A stretch of DNA of 47,426 nt, taken from an uncultured Alphaproteobacteria bacterium (GTDB taxonomy: Bacteria > Pseudomonadota > Alphaproteobacteria > Methylaequorales > Methylaequoraceae). The notes beneath the pieces are model-generated. The model searched no databases and was not told the DNA's origin. It saw only the letters and a program-made list of their open reading frames with translations. Below are positions 1-7,485 of the stretch, piece by piece; the stretch's first letter is position 1, and every line of letters starts with the position of its first letter. Location: assembly GCA_902563305.1 (NCBI GenBank), contig CACEWP010000009.1, positions 1-47,426 of the forward strand, in the 5' to 3' direction. Position numbers and translations under genes: made by a program.

Positions 1-389
1 GCTTCAACAGATGAGGCTTCTGCAGCTGCATCACTCATTTCTTGTTTTGATTTAAGTTTTTCTTCTTTTGCTTTTGCCTTTTCAAGAGTTTTCTTTTTTG
101 GTTTGTTTTGTTTAGTTTGTTTTGTTATTACAGGTTTTTCAGCTAAACCTTCCTTAGCTAAAAATTTTGTAACTCTTTCTGTTGGTTGCGCCCCAACAGA
201 CAACCAGTACTTGATTCTTTCAATATTTAAGTAAACTCTCTCTGGATCATCTTTTGATAACATTGGATTATAAGTGCCTAGCCTTTCTAAATATTTTCCG
301 TCTCTTGGTGCTCTTATATCTGCAGCGACAATTCTAAAAAAAGGTCTCTTCTTAGAACCACCTCTTGATAATCTTAAAGATACTGACAT
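1..389 (-). CDS. rpsP: 30S ribosomal protein S16 (3' end outside window)
   Basis: Small-subunit ribosomal protein S16, which binds 16S rRNA during 30S assembly. Read on the minus strand from ATG at 389, it opens [20 protein letters not shown], then has [12 protein letters not shown] and [18 protein letters not shown], the conserved S16 core in order. After about residue 85 the protein becomes a Lys/Glu/Ala/Gln-rich tail with no stop before the window edge, so at least 129 residues are present, longer than the roughly 80-residue E. coli protein. Extended S16 tails are known in alphaproteobacteria. It follows ffh by 12 nt on the same strand, so the two are probably co-transcribed, as in other alphaproteobacteria where rimM, trmD and rplS often follow. 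Confidence 0.95.
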   Translation of the reverse strand, partial: MSVSLRLSRGGSKKRPFFRIVAADIRAPRDGKYLERLGTYNPMLSKDDPERVYLNIERIKYWLSVGAQPTERVTKFLAKEGLAEKPVITKQTKQNKPKKKTLEKAKAKEEKLKSKQEMSDAAAEASSVE

Positions 390-401
390 ACTATTTCCTT
401 T

Positions 402-1781
402 CTAATGTATTGGTTTGTTTTTATTTAATAAATTTTTAAGATCCCCAAATTGATCTGAATTCATTATGCTATCGAGGTTCTGATTTTTACCCATTTTTTT
501 CATCATCTGACTCATCTTTTTAAATTGCTTCAATAGTTTGTTAATATCCTGAACATGAGTTCCAGATCCATTAGAGATTCTTATTTTTCTTGAGGCTTTT
601 ACAAGTTCTGGATGAACTCTCTCTCTTGGTGTCATTGAATTTATAATCGCTTTTTGCTTTTTAAAAATATCATTATTTTCCATTTTTTCTTCCATTTTGT
701 CTTTCAATCCAGATAAACCAGGTAAGTACTTCATAATACTTTGGATACCACCCATTTTAGTGAGCTGATCTAATTGTTTTGAGTAATCCAAAAGAGTAAA
801 TCTCCCTTTCAGGATTTTTTTTTGCATCTGTTTTGCTTCTTCTTCATTTATTTCTTCAGAAGCTTTTTCAACCAATGAAACAACATCTCCCATTCCTAAA
901 ATTCTATTTGCAATTCTATCGGGATGAAAAATTTCTAAATCATCAATTTTTTCTCCAATTCCCATAAATTTAATTGGTTTTTTTGTAACAAACCTCATTG
1001 ATAATGCCGCACCGCCTCTAGCATCACCATCAATTCTTGTTAAAATTATTCCACTAAGATCTAGCTGATTTGAAAAACTTTCTGCTGTATTGACTGCATC
1101 TTGTCCAGTCATAGAATCAGAAACTAACAAAATTTCAGAGAATTTAAATTTCTCAGAAATTTCCTTAACTTCATTCATCATTTTTTTATCAATATGATTT
1201 CTTCCAGCACTGTCTAATATTAAAATATCTATATCAGAATCTTTTGCAACATTAAATGCTATCTCTGCAATTTGTAAAGGAGATTTGTTATTCTGTAGTC
1301 CAAGTGTATCAATATTATTATCCTCTCCAAGTTTGATTAGTTGTTCTTGAGCAGCTGGTCTATAAATATCCAGAGATGCCAGCATAATTTTTTTATTCTT
1401 ATTTTTTGTAATCCATTTTGCAAGCTTTGCAGACGTAGTAGTTTTTCCAGAACCTTGTAAGCCAACCATTAGTATAAGACAAGGTGGTTTTGAGCTTAGA
1501 TTTAAATCGTCATTTTCAGAGCCAAGTAACTTCGAAAGTTCATCATTTACAATCTTAATAATCATTTGATCAGGTGAAATACTCTTTATTATTTCCTGTC
1601 CAACTGCATTTTTTTTAACCTTTTCAATAAATTCTTTGGCTACTGATAGAGAAACATCAGATTCAAGAAGTGCAACTCTTATTTCTCTCATTACATTATT
1701 GAGAGTATCTTCATCAATGATACCCTTACCTTTAATTTTTTCAAAAATTCCAGAAATTTTATCGGTTAAATTTTCAAACAT
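402..1781 (-). CDS. ffh: Signal recognition particle GTPase Ffh (SRP54)
   Basis: Binds signal sequences of nascent inner-membrane proteins and, with SRP RNA and FtsY, delivers ribosomes to the translocon. At 459 aa it has the full NG and M domain layout. The N domain is residues 1-95. The G domain carries the P-loop GLQGSGKTTTSAKLA, the G3 box DSAGR (usually DTAGR) and TRIDGDARGGAALS. The M domain has the finger-loop region KMGGIQSIMKYLPGL and the RNA-binding helices around MTPRERVHPELV and SRKIRISNGSG. It reads toward rpsP, 12 nt downstream. The leader contains a terminator-like hairpin (see 1803-1837), so premature termination could adjust its level. The SRP RNA gene is not in the window. 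Confidence 0.97.
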   Translation of the reverse strand: MFENLTDKISGIFEKIKGKGIIDEDTLNNVMREIRVALLESDVSLSVAKEFIEKVKKNAVGQEIIKSISPDQMIIKIVNDELSKLLGSENDDLNLSSKPPCLILMVGLQGSGKTTTSAKLAKWITKNKNKKIMLASLDIYRPAAQEQLIKLGEDNNIDTLGLQNNKSPLQIAEIAFNVAKDSDIDILILDSAGRNHIDKKMMNEVKEISEKFKFSEILLVSDSMTGQDAVNTAESFSNQLDLSGIILTRIDGDARGGAALSMRFVTKKPIKFMGIGEKIDDLEIFHPDRIANRILGMGDVVSLVEKASEEINEEEAKQMQKKILKGRFTLLDYSKQLDQLTKMGGIQSIMKYLPGLSGLKDKMEEKMENNDIFKKQKAIINSMTPRERVHPELVKASRKIRISNGSGTHVQDINKLLKQFKKMSQMMKKMGKNQNLDSIMNSDQFGDLKNLLNKNKPIH

Positions 1782-1802
1782 TTTAATTCCAAATTTTAAA
1801 AC

Positions 1803-1837
1803 AAAAAAAGTCAGTGCACGAAACTCGTGGACTGACT
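1803..1837 (-). terminator. Terminator-like hairpin in the ffh leader
   Basis: Plus-strand 1809-1821 pairs with 1825-1837 around a 3-nt loop. Twelve of 13 positions pair; the exception is G1816 opposite G1830. Read on the minus strand the stem is followed by seven T, G, then four T, which is the form of a Rho-independent terminator. It lies 21 nt upstream of the ffh ATG, in a divergent intergenic region, so it follows no minus-strand gene. Either the ffh leader is attenuated or a short RNA of about 40 nt ends here. The plus-strand reading has no T-run directly after the stem. Confidence 0.6.
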
Positions 1838-1854
1838 AATATTTATTGATTGTG

Positions 1855-1882
1855 TTTATAACAAAAAAGATTTAATTCTAAA
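1855..1882 (-). promoter_or_regulatory. Possible ffh promoter
   Basis: On the minus strand, TTTAGA (4 of 6 to TTGACA) is followed after 16 nt by TATAAA (5 of 6 to TATAAT). A start near 1845-1848 would place the whole hairpin at 1803-1837 in the transcript leader. In DNA this AT-rich such matches are common, so this is only a candidate. A second weaker option, TTGTTA-17 nt-TATTAG, would start inside the hairpin. Confidence 0.3.
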
Positions 1883-1903
1883 AGTAATTAATTAAGATTT
1901 ATA

Positions 1904-2737
1904 ATGACTAAGTTTAATTTTCTAAAGGCGCATGGTTTGGGTAATGATTTTGTAATACTCTCAGACTATACTGGTCTTGAAATTTCCAAAAAATTAATTG
2001 AATTTATTTGTGATAGAAAAATTGGAATTGGATGTGATTTAGTTGTTTTTTTAGATGAAACAGATAACAGTTACTCTGATTTAACTTCTAGATTTTTTAA
2101 TAAAGATGGATCTGAAGCAGAGATTTGTGGTAATGCATTAAGATGTATTGGTAAAAATTATTTTAAAAAATTAAAAAAAACTAATTTGACTGTTGAAACT
2201 AATTCAGGTTTTATCGACATCGAAGAACAAGATGATGGTAATATTGGAGTTGATCTTGGAAAACCTAATTTAGAATGGGATAAAATTCCTCTAAATTTTG
2301 AAATTGATACTTCAGACCTCAATTTTGATTTAAAATACTTGAAAGGAGGATTTGCGATTAACGTTGGGAACCCTCATCTTATTTTTTTTGTAGAAAAATT
2401 ACATAAGAAAGAATTAGAAATTGATTCTAGTAAAATTTTAAAAAAAAACTTTTTTCCAGACGGAGTAAATATAAGCGCAGTTCAAATTCTTTCTAAGAAC
2501 AAAATAAATATTTTAACTTTTGAACGAGGGGTAGGCCTTACTAATGCTTGTGGCTCAGGAGCAGGAGCCTCAGCTTTTGCATCATTTAATTCAAAATATT
2601 GCGATAAGAGAATTGAAGTTAATATGAGTGGCGGTAATTTAAATGTTGAAATAACTCAAGATGGACATATTTTAACTATCGGAGATGCTGAGCTCGTGTA
2701 TGAAGGAAAGATTGACTTAAATGGTTTTACAAAATGA
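1904..2737 (+). CDS. dapF: Diaminopimelate epimerase
   Basis: Interconverts LL- and meso-diaminopimelate, giving the precursor of lysine and the peptidoglycan cross-linker, in the cytoplasm. At 277 aa it is normal length. The two catalytic cysteines of this PLP-independent racemase are visible: Cys75 in DGSEAEICGNALRC and Cys216 in FERGVGLTNACGSGAGA. The N-terminal GLGNDFVIL motif fits the family and supports the ATG at 1904. The stop overlaps the next start as ATGA, so dapF, mtaB and ftsY form one translation-coupled operon. It is divergent from ffh across 122 bp. Confidence 0.97.
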   Translation: MTKFNFLKAHGLGNDFVILSDYTGLEISKKLIEFICDRKIGIGCDLVVFLDETDNSYSDLTSRFFNKDGSEAEICGNALRCIGKNYFKKLKKTNLTVETNSGFIDIEEQDDGNIGVDLGKPNLEWDKIPLNFEIDTSDLNFDLKYLKGGFAINVGNPHLIFFVEKLHKKELEIDSSKILKKNFFPDGVNISAVQILSKNKINILTFERGVGLTNACGSGAGASAFASFNSKYCDKRIEVNMSGGNLNVEITQDGHILTIGDAELVYEGKIDLNGFTK

Positions 2738-3984
2738 AAAAAAATGATTCAAAAGTTATTAACTTAGGGTGCCGACTAAATTTTTTTGAATCCGATATTA
2801 TTTCAAATATTATTCAACAAAGAAATTTAAAAAAAAAAATTGTAATTAATACATGCGCAGTTACCAACCAAGCTGTAAAAAAATCCATTAGTGAAGTTAA
2901 GAAAGCTGCGAAGGATTTCCCAAATCATCAGATTATTGTGACTGGTTGCGCAAGTCAGATAAATAAAGGAATCTTCTCAAATCTAAAAAATGTTTATACG
3001 ATTGTTGATAATAATAGAAAGACTCAACAAGAAAGTTATACCGATGAACCATTTGAAGAAGAAAAATCATTTAATTTCCCATTCCTTGACAAATTTTCTT
3101 CAAACAGATCCAGAGCAATGTTACAAATTCAGCAAGGTTGTGATCATAGATGCACTTTTTGTATCATACCATTTGGAAGGGGAAATTCAAAAAGTCTTGA
3201 ATTTGAAGAAATAAATAAACGCACCTCATCTATCATTAAAAAAGGTTACAATGAAATTGTCTTTACTGGGGTAGACTTAACCTCATACGGACATGATTTA
3301 CCAGGTAAACCGAAACTAGGTAAAATTTTAAAAAGATTACTTAATTTTCAACCTGAACTAAAAAGGCTTCGATTATCTTCCATTGACCCTGCAGAAGTGG
3401 ATGAGGATCTTATGGAGCTTCTATCCAATGACAAAAGACTTTTACCTCATATTCATCTTTCGCTACAATCAGGTGACGATTTAATACTAAAAAGAATGAA
3501 AAGAAGACATAACAGATATGATGTAATTAAACTTTGTAAAGGATTAAAAAGTTCTAGATCTGAATTTACTTTTGGTGCAGATGTAATAGTTGGTTTTCCA
3601 ACAGAAACAGATTATAATTTTCTTAATACTTTAAATTTAATAAAAACTTGTGATTTTTCAAACGTCCATGTTTTTCCTTATTCACCAAGAGATGGAACAC
3701 CAGCATCAAGGATGCCGCAAGTTGATGAAAATGTAAAAAAACAAAGATCAGAATTTCTTAGAAAAGAATCAAAGAAAATTCTTATTAACAAACTTAAAAA
3801 AGAAATTGGTAAATCAACCACAATTCTATTCGAATCATTTAAAAAAAGTTACACCGACGGTTACTATCAAGTCAGAGTAAATTCACCAAAAAATAAAGCA
3901 CTTCATCCTAAATCTGGTTCATTAGTATCTGTAAATCTTATTTCAAAACAAGATAGTTTTCTAATTGCTGAGTTAGCTGAATAA
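2734..3984 (+). CDS. mtaB: tRNA ms2t6A37 methylthiotransferase MtaB
   Basis: Radical-SAM enzyme that adds a methylthio group to t6A at position 37 of ANN-decoding tRNAs. The N-terminal UPF0004 domain supplies cluster cysteines Cys13 (GCRLN), Cys41 (NTCAVTNQA) and Cys72 (TGCASQI). The radical-SAM CxxxCxxC is Cys136, Cys140 and Cys143 in GCDHRCTFCIIPFGRG. VIVGFPTETD and HVFPYSPRDGTPA are typical, and a short TRAM-like tail ends the 416 aa. The GCRLN N-terminus and the dapF neighbourhood favour MtaB over MiaB. An A11 run at 2829-2839 lies within the gene. It overlaps dapF by 4 nt and ends 2 nt before ftsY. Confidence 0.93.
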   Translation: MKKNDSKVINLGCRLNFFESDIISNIIQQRNLKKKIVINTCAVTNQAVKKSISEVKKAAKDFPNHQIIVTGCASQINKGIFSNLKNVYTIVDNNRKTQQESYTDEPFEEEKSFNFPFLDKFSSNRSRAMLQIQQGCDHRCTFCIIPFGRGNSKSLEFEEINKRTSSIIKKGYNEIVFTGVDLTSYGHDLPGKPKLGKILKRLLNFQPELKRLRLSSIDPAEVDEDLMELLSNDKRLLPHIHLSLQSGDDLILKRMKRRHNRYDVIKLCKGLKSSRSEFTFGADVIVGFPTETDYNFLNTLNLIKTCDFSNVHVFPYSPRDGTPASRMPQVDENVKKQRSEFLRKESKKILINKLKKEIGKSTTILFESFKKSYTDGYYQVRVNSPKNKALHPKSGSLVSVNLISKQDSFLIAELAE

Positions 3985-3986
3985 TA

Positions 3987-4898
3987 ATGGTCTTAGGTTG
4001 GTTTAAAAAATTAAAAGGTAGCTTATCAAAATCATCCGAAAAGATTTCAGATGGAATTAAAAAGGCGCTAAAAAGCAAAAAAATTGATGATGAAACACTC
4101 GAGCAATTAGAAGAGTTACTAATCTCTTCGGATTTGGGAGTGGAATGTTCATCAAAGATCACAGAGGAATTAAGGAAATCAAAATTAATTGATCCTTCAT
4201 CCAAAAAAGTTAAAGAAATAATTAAGAAAAAATTAAATGAAACACTCATTCCTTTAGAGAAACAAATAAATTTAACAAATGAGTTGCATGTTGTTCTAAT
4301 AGTAGGTGTTAACGGTGTGGGAAAAACTGCAACAATTGGAAAACTTGCACATAAATTCTCTAAAGATGGAAGAAAAGTAGGAATGGTTGCAGCCGATACA
4401 TTCAGAGCTGCAGCAGTTGAACAGTTAAAAATTTGGTCAGAAAGAACAAAATCAGATTTTTTCTGCGCAAAGGAGTTTTCTGATCCAGCTGCTCTTGCAT
4501 ATCAATCTATACTATCAGCTAAAGAGAAAAAATTAGATTTGCTTTTAATTGATACTGCTGGAAGGTTACATAACAAGATTGATTTAATGAATGAGTTGAC
4601 AAAAATAATAAGAGTGATGAAAAAAATTGATGAATCTATGCCAAACGAAACAATGCTCGTTTTAGATGGAAATATAGGACAAAACTCAATAAAACAAACA
4701 GAAGTATTCAAACAGATATGTGATATCGATAGCTTGATTGTTACAAAGCTTGATGGATCCGCAAAAGGAGGTGCATTGGTTCCAATCGCAGAAAAACTTA
4801 AGATTCCAATTTCTTTTATTGGAACCGGCGAATCAAAAGAGGATTTAGCAAGATTCGAATCTGATCAATTTTGTTCTGCATTACTTGGCATTGATTAA
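3987..4898 (+). CDS. ftsY: Signal recognition particle receptor FtsY
   Basis: SRP receptor GTPase that pairs with Ffh at the membrane. It has the P-loop GVNGVGKTATIGKLA (about residues 107-121), ADTFRAAAVEQL, DTAGRLHNK, TKLDGSAKGGALVPIA and the C-terminal IGTGESKEDLARF. At 303 aa it lacks the long acidic A domain of E. coli FtsY and is the minimal NG form with a short N-terminal amphipathic region (GWFKKLKGSLSK) that could bind membrane. It is third in the dapF operon. Its TAA shares bases with the stop of the convergent gene at 4895. Confidence 0.97.
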   Translation: MVLGWFKKLKGSLSKSSEKISDGIKKALKSKKIDDETLEQLEELLISSDLGVECSSKITEELRKSKLIDPSSKKVKEIIKKKLNETLIPLEKQINLTNELHVVLIVGVNGVGKTATIGKLAHKFSKDGRKVGMVAADTFRAAAVEQLKIWSERTKSDFFCAKEFSDPAALAYQSILSAKEKKLDLLLIDTAGRLHNKIDLMNELTKIIRVMKKIDESMPNETMLVLDGNIGQNSIKQTEVFKQICDIDSLIVTKLDGSAKGGALVPIAEKLKIPISFIGTGESKEDLARFESDQFCSALLGID

Positions 4899-6052
4899 TT
4901 TCTATAAATCTTCCAAAGTGATGATTGATCGTCATCCGATACTAAATAAATGTTTCCATCAGAGTCAAATGTAAAATCTCTTATCCTCCCTATTTTTTTA
5001 TGATCTTTCAAAATTATCTCTTGGTTTACTATTTTATTGTTTTTAAAGTCCATTCTCGCAAGCATCCTTGCCTTTAATGCACTAACTATCATATCACCGT
5101 TCCATTCTGGGAAAACTTTGCCTTCATAAAATTCTATACTTCCAACTCCTATGGAAGGAATCCATGTAACTAAATTTTGATCGTAAATATCTTTGAATGG
5201 TACATTTCCAATTTTTCTTCCTGAATATTCAGTTCCACCCCAAGCAATATCTTTCCAACCAGAATTCCCTGCAAAATTTACTATTCCTAAATTATCCCCA
5301 CCCATCGGACCATGTTGTGAGAAAAAAATTCTCCCATCGTGAGGAGAAATTGCCATTCCTTGAGGATTTCTTAATCCAATTTGAAAAATTTCAGGTAACC
5401 ATTCCTCATATCCTCTGAAAGCTGGATTGTCTGTTGGAACATTTCCATTGGTTTTGATTCTTATAATACTTCCAGGATGTTTTTGAGGGTCTTGAGCAAT
5501 CATTCCTGCATCTCTTTCACCAAAGCTAACATATAGATTATCATTTTGAATTACAATTCTTGATCCCCAATGTTTATCTATTTTTAGTTTTGGCTTAGCT
5601 ATTAATAAAGTCTCTAGTCCTATAATTTCGTCATCATTGAGTTTACCTCTTGCTATAGCAGTGCTGGAGTTTTTTAAACTCTTTCCATCTGAATCTTCGT
5701 CATTAAAATCGTGACTGTATGTAAAATAAATATATCCATCTTTGTGTGCATGTATATCCAACAGTCCTCCTTGTCCATAATTAAATTTTATGTGAGGAAT
5801 ATTATGTTTGATTCTGCTAACAATACCCGATTTGATATTTACTTTTAATAACCCCCCTGCTTTCTCTGAAACAAGGAGAGTATTCTTATCAATGAAAGTC
5901 ATGCCCCAAGGATAATAAAAACAACCTTTTGCAATTTCTTCAATTTTTACATTTACTTTTGTTTTTTTATATTTTTTGTAATCAATAAAATCTTCTGATT
6001 TAGTAAATGAAAAAAAAATAATGTAAATTAATGAAAAAAAAAAATGTATCAT
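4895..6052 (-). CDS. Exported PQQ-dependent aldose dehydrogenase family protein
   Basis: Six-bladed beta-propeller of the soluble glucose/sorbosone dehydrogenase (Asd, YliI-like) family, which oxidises aldose sugars in the periplasm with PQQ. A hydrophobic N-terminus ending near residue 19 suggests Sec export. Family motifs appear in order: YPWGMTFIDKNTLLVSEKAG, GGLLDIHAH, HWGSRI (likely catalytic His), GERDAGMIAQDP, GLRNPQGMAISPHDGRIF, HGPMGGDNLG and NSGWKDIAWGGTEYSG. The 385 aa match the family. It is a single-gene unit wedged between two plus-strand operons, sharing stop bases with ftsY and lying 35 bp from the divergent MaoC gene. No PQQ synthesis genes are in the window; physiological substrate unknown. 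Confidence 0.85.
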   Translation of the reverse strand: MIHFFFSLIYIIFFSFTKSEDFIDYKKYKKTKVNVKIEEIAKGCFYYPWGMTFIDKNTLLVSEKAGGLLKVNIKSGIVSRIKHNIPHIKFNYGQGGLLDIHAHKDGYIYFTYSHDFNDEDSDGKSLKNSSTAIARGKLNDDEIIGLETLLIAKPKLKIDKHWGSRIVIQNDNLYVSFGERDAGMIAQDPQKHPGSIIRIKTNGNVPTDNPAFRGYEEWLPEIFQIGLRNPQGMAISPHDGRIFFSQHGPMGGDNLGIVNFAGNSGWKDIAWGGTEYSGRKIGNVPFKDIYDQNLVTWIPSIGVGSIEFYEGKVFPEWNGDMIVSALKARMLARMDFKNNKIVNQEIILKDHKKIGRIRDFTFDSDGNIYLVSDDDQSSLWKIYRN

Positions 6053-6087
6053 ATAAAAATAAGTATTAATTAATTAGTTTAACAAAT

Positions 6088-6540
6088 ATGACTCAAAACT
6101 ACTACTTGAAAAAGCATGGATTATTCTTGGAGGATTTAAAAATAGGCCAAACAGCTAATTATAAAAAAAAAATTTCAGAAGAAGATATCAATATTTTCGC
6201 TGATATCACCGGAGACAATAATCCAGTTCATATCGATGAAAAATTTGCAAAGTTCACTATTTTTAAAAAAAGGATTGCACATGGTTTTCTCTCTGGAAGT
6301 TTGATTTCTACAGTAATTGCGACCAAACTCCCTGGTCCTGGAAGTATTTATCTAAATCAAAGTCTTAAATTTTTAGCACCTGTTTTTATAGGAGATACTG
6401 TTAATGCAAAAGTTACAGTTAATGATATTCAAATAGATAAAAAAAAGGTTACACTTTTAACAGAATGTTTTATATCTGAAAAGAAAGTTCTGACAGGACA
6501 AGCAGAAATACTTGTTTCAGTAAAAGAAGAATTCAAATAA
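6088..6540 (+). CDS. MaoC-family (R)-specific enoyl-CoA hydratase
   Basis: Hot-dog fold protein of 150 aa, probably hydrating trans-2-enoyl-CoA to (R)-3-hydroxyacyl-CoA. The hydratase-2 motif is visible as FADITGDNNPVHIDEKFA, with the catalytic Asp and His, followed by RIAHGFLSGSLIS and LNQSLKFLAPVFIGDTV. It resembles PhaJ and similar MaoC proteins. Whether it feeds fatty-acid breakdown, PHA synthesis or another acyl-CoA route cannot be read from this window. It is first of the long plus-strand run, and its TAA is directly followed by the ATG of ribF. Confidence 0.85.
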   Translation: MTQNYYLKKHGLFLEDLKIGQTANYKKKISEEDINIFADITGDNNPVHIDEKFAKFTIFKKRIAHGFLSGSLISTVIATKLPGPGSIYLNQSLKFLAPVFIGDTVNAKVTVNDIQIDKKKVTLLTECFISEKKVLTGQAEILVSVKEEFK

Positions 6541-7485
6541 ATGCGTGTTTTTAGGTCATTTAAGGTTTCAAAAGATTTTATGAATTCAACAATAGCCATT
6601 GGAAATTTTGATGGTGTTCATAAAGGACATCAAGCTGTTATCAATGAAGCAAAAAAAATTGCAAAAAACAAAAGAACAAAAATAGGAGTCCTTACATTTG
6701 AACCACATCCAAAATGTTACTTTAGGAAGAAATATGACTTTTTTAGACTCACTCCCTTCAGAGACAAATTGGAAATCCTTAGTTTAGCTAAAGTTGATTT
6801 TATTGTGAATATCAAATTTAATGCAAAGTTTCTTAAAAAGAATGCAAGTGAATTTATTAAGAATCATCTTGTTAAAGATCTGGGTGTTAAAGCGGTTGTC
6901 ACTGGTTTTGACTTTGTATTTGGTAACAATAAAGTTGGTAATGTTAACTACATGAAAGAATATGTAAATAAAACAAATGATTTTGAGTTTTTTGTAGTCT
7001 CAGAGGTTAAAAATGAAGGAAATCTAGAGGTCTCTTCATCAAATATACGAAAATTTTTAAGAAGTGGAGAGATTGAGCAGGCAAATCAACTTCTCACAAG
7101 GAAATGGACTGTATCTGGCATTGTTATTCAGGGTGAGAGAAAAGCAAGAGAATTAGGTTTTAGAACGGCAAATATTAGAATGAACGATTATTGTGATATT
7201 AGAAAAGGGGTTTATTTAGTTAGTTTGTACATTGGAGGTAGTTATAAAAAAAAACTATTTGGATTAGCAAACTTTGGAGTTAAACCCACATTTAATAAGA
7301 CTCAACCATTACTTGAGGTTCATATATTTAAATTTCAAGATAATATATATAGTAAAAGAATCAAAATCAGCTTTCATAAATTTATAAGAGTTGAAAAAAA
7401 ATTTGAATCTATTAAGAACTTAAGGGATCAAATATCAAAAGATATTAATCAAGTAAAAAATTATGACCTACTCAAAAACCATTAA
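6541..7485 (+). CDS. ribF: Bifunctional riboflavin kinase / FAD synthetase
   Basis: Makes FMN and then FAD from riboflavin. The N-terminal nucleotidyltransferase domain has AIGNFDGVHKGHQAVI, FEPHPKCYF and VTGFDFVFGNNKVGN. SSSNIRKFLRSGEIEQAN marks the end of that domain. The C-terminal flavokinase domain has GERKARELGFRTANI and RKGVYLV. At 314 aa it has the usual two-domain length. The start directly abuts the MaoC stop and the end overlaps ileS by 23 nt, so it sits in a coupled operon with ileS and lspA, a ribF-ileS-lspA order also found in other proteobacteria. Confidence 0.96.
   Translation: MRVFRSFKVSKDFMNSTIAIGNFDGVHKGHQAVINEAKKIAKNKRTKIGVLTFEPHPKCYFRKKYDFFRLTPFRDKLEILSLAKVDFIVNIKFNAKFLKKNASEFIKNHLVKDLGVKAVVTGFDFVFGNNKVGNVNYMKEYVNKTNDFEFFVVSEVKNEGNLEVSSSNIRKFLRSGEIEQANQLLTRKWTVSGIVIQGERKARELGFRTANIRMNDYCDIRKGVYLVSLYIGGSYKKKLFGLANFGVKPTFNKTQPLLEVHIFKFQDNIYSKRIKISFHKFIRVEKKFESIKNLRDQISKDINQVKNYDLLKNH

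Noticed and set aside
1636-1839. 67-codon plus-strand open frame covering the start of ffh
   Set aside because: It is antisense to the conserved N domain of ffh, has low-complexity content and no family resemblance; treated as a shadow frame.
1800-1903. SRP RNA (4.5S) gene next to ffh
   Set aside because: The hairpin lacks the GGAA tetraloop and the asymmetric internal loop of SRP RNA and is too short.
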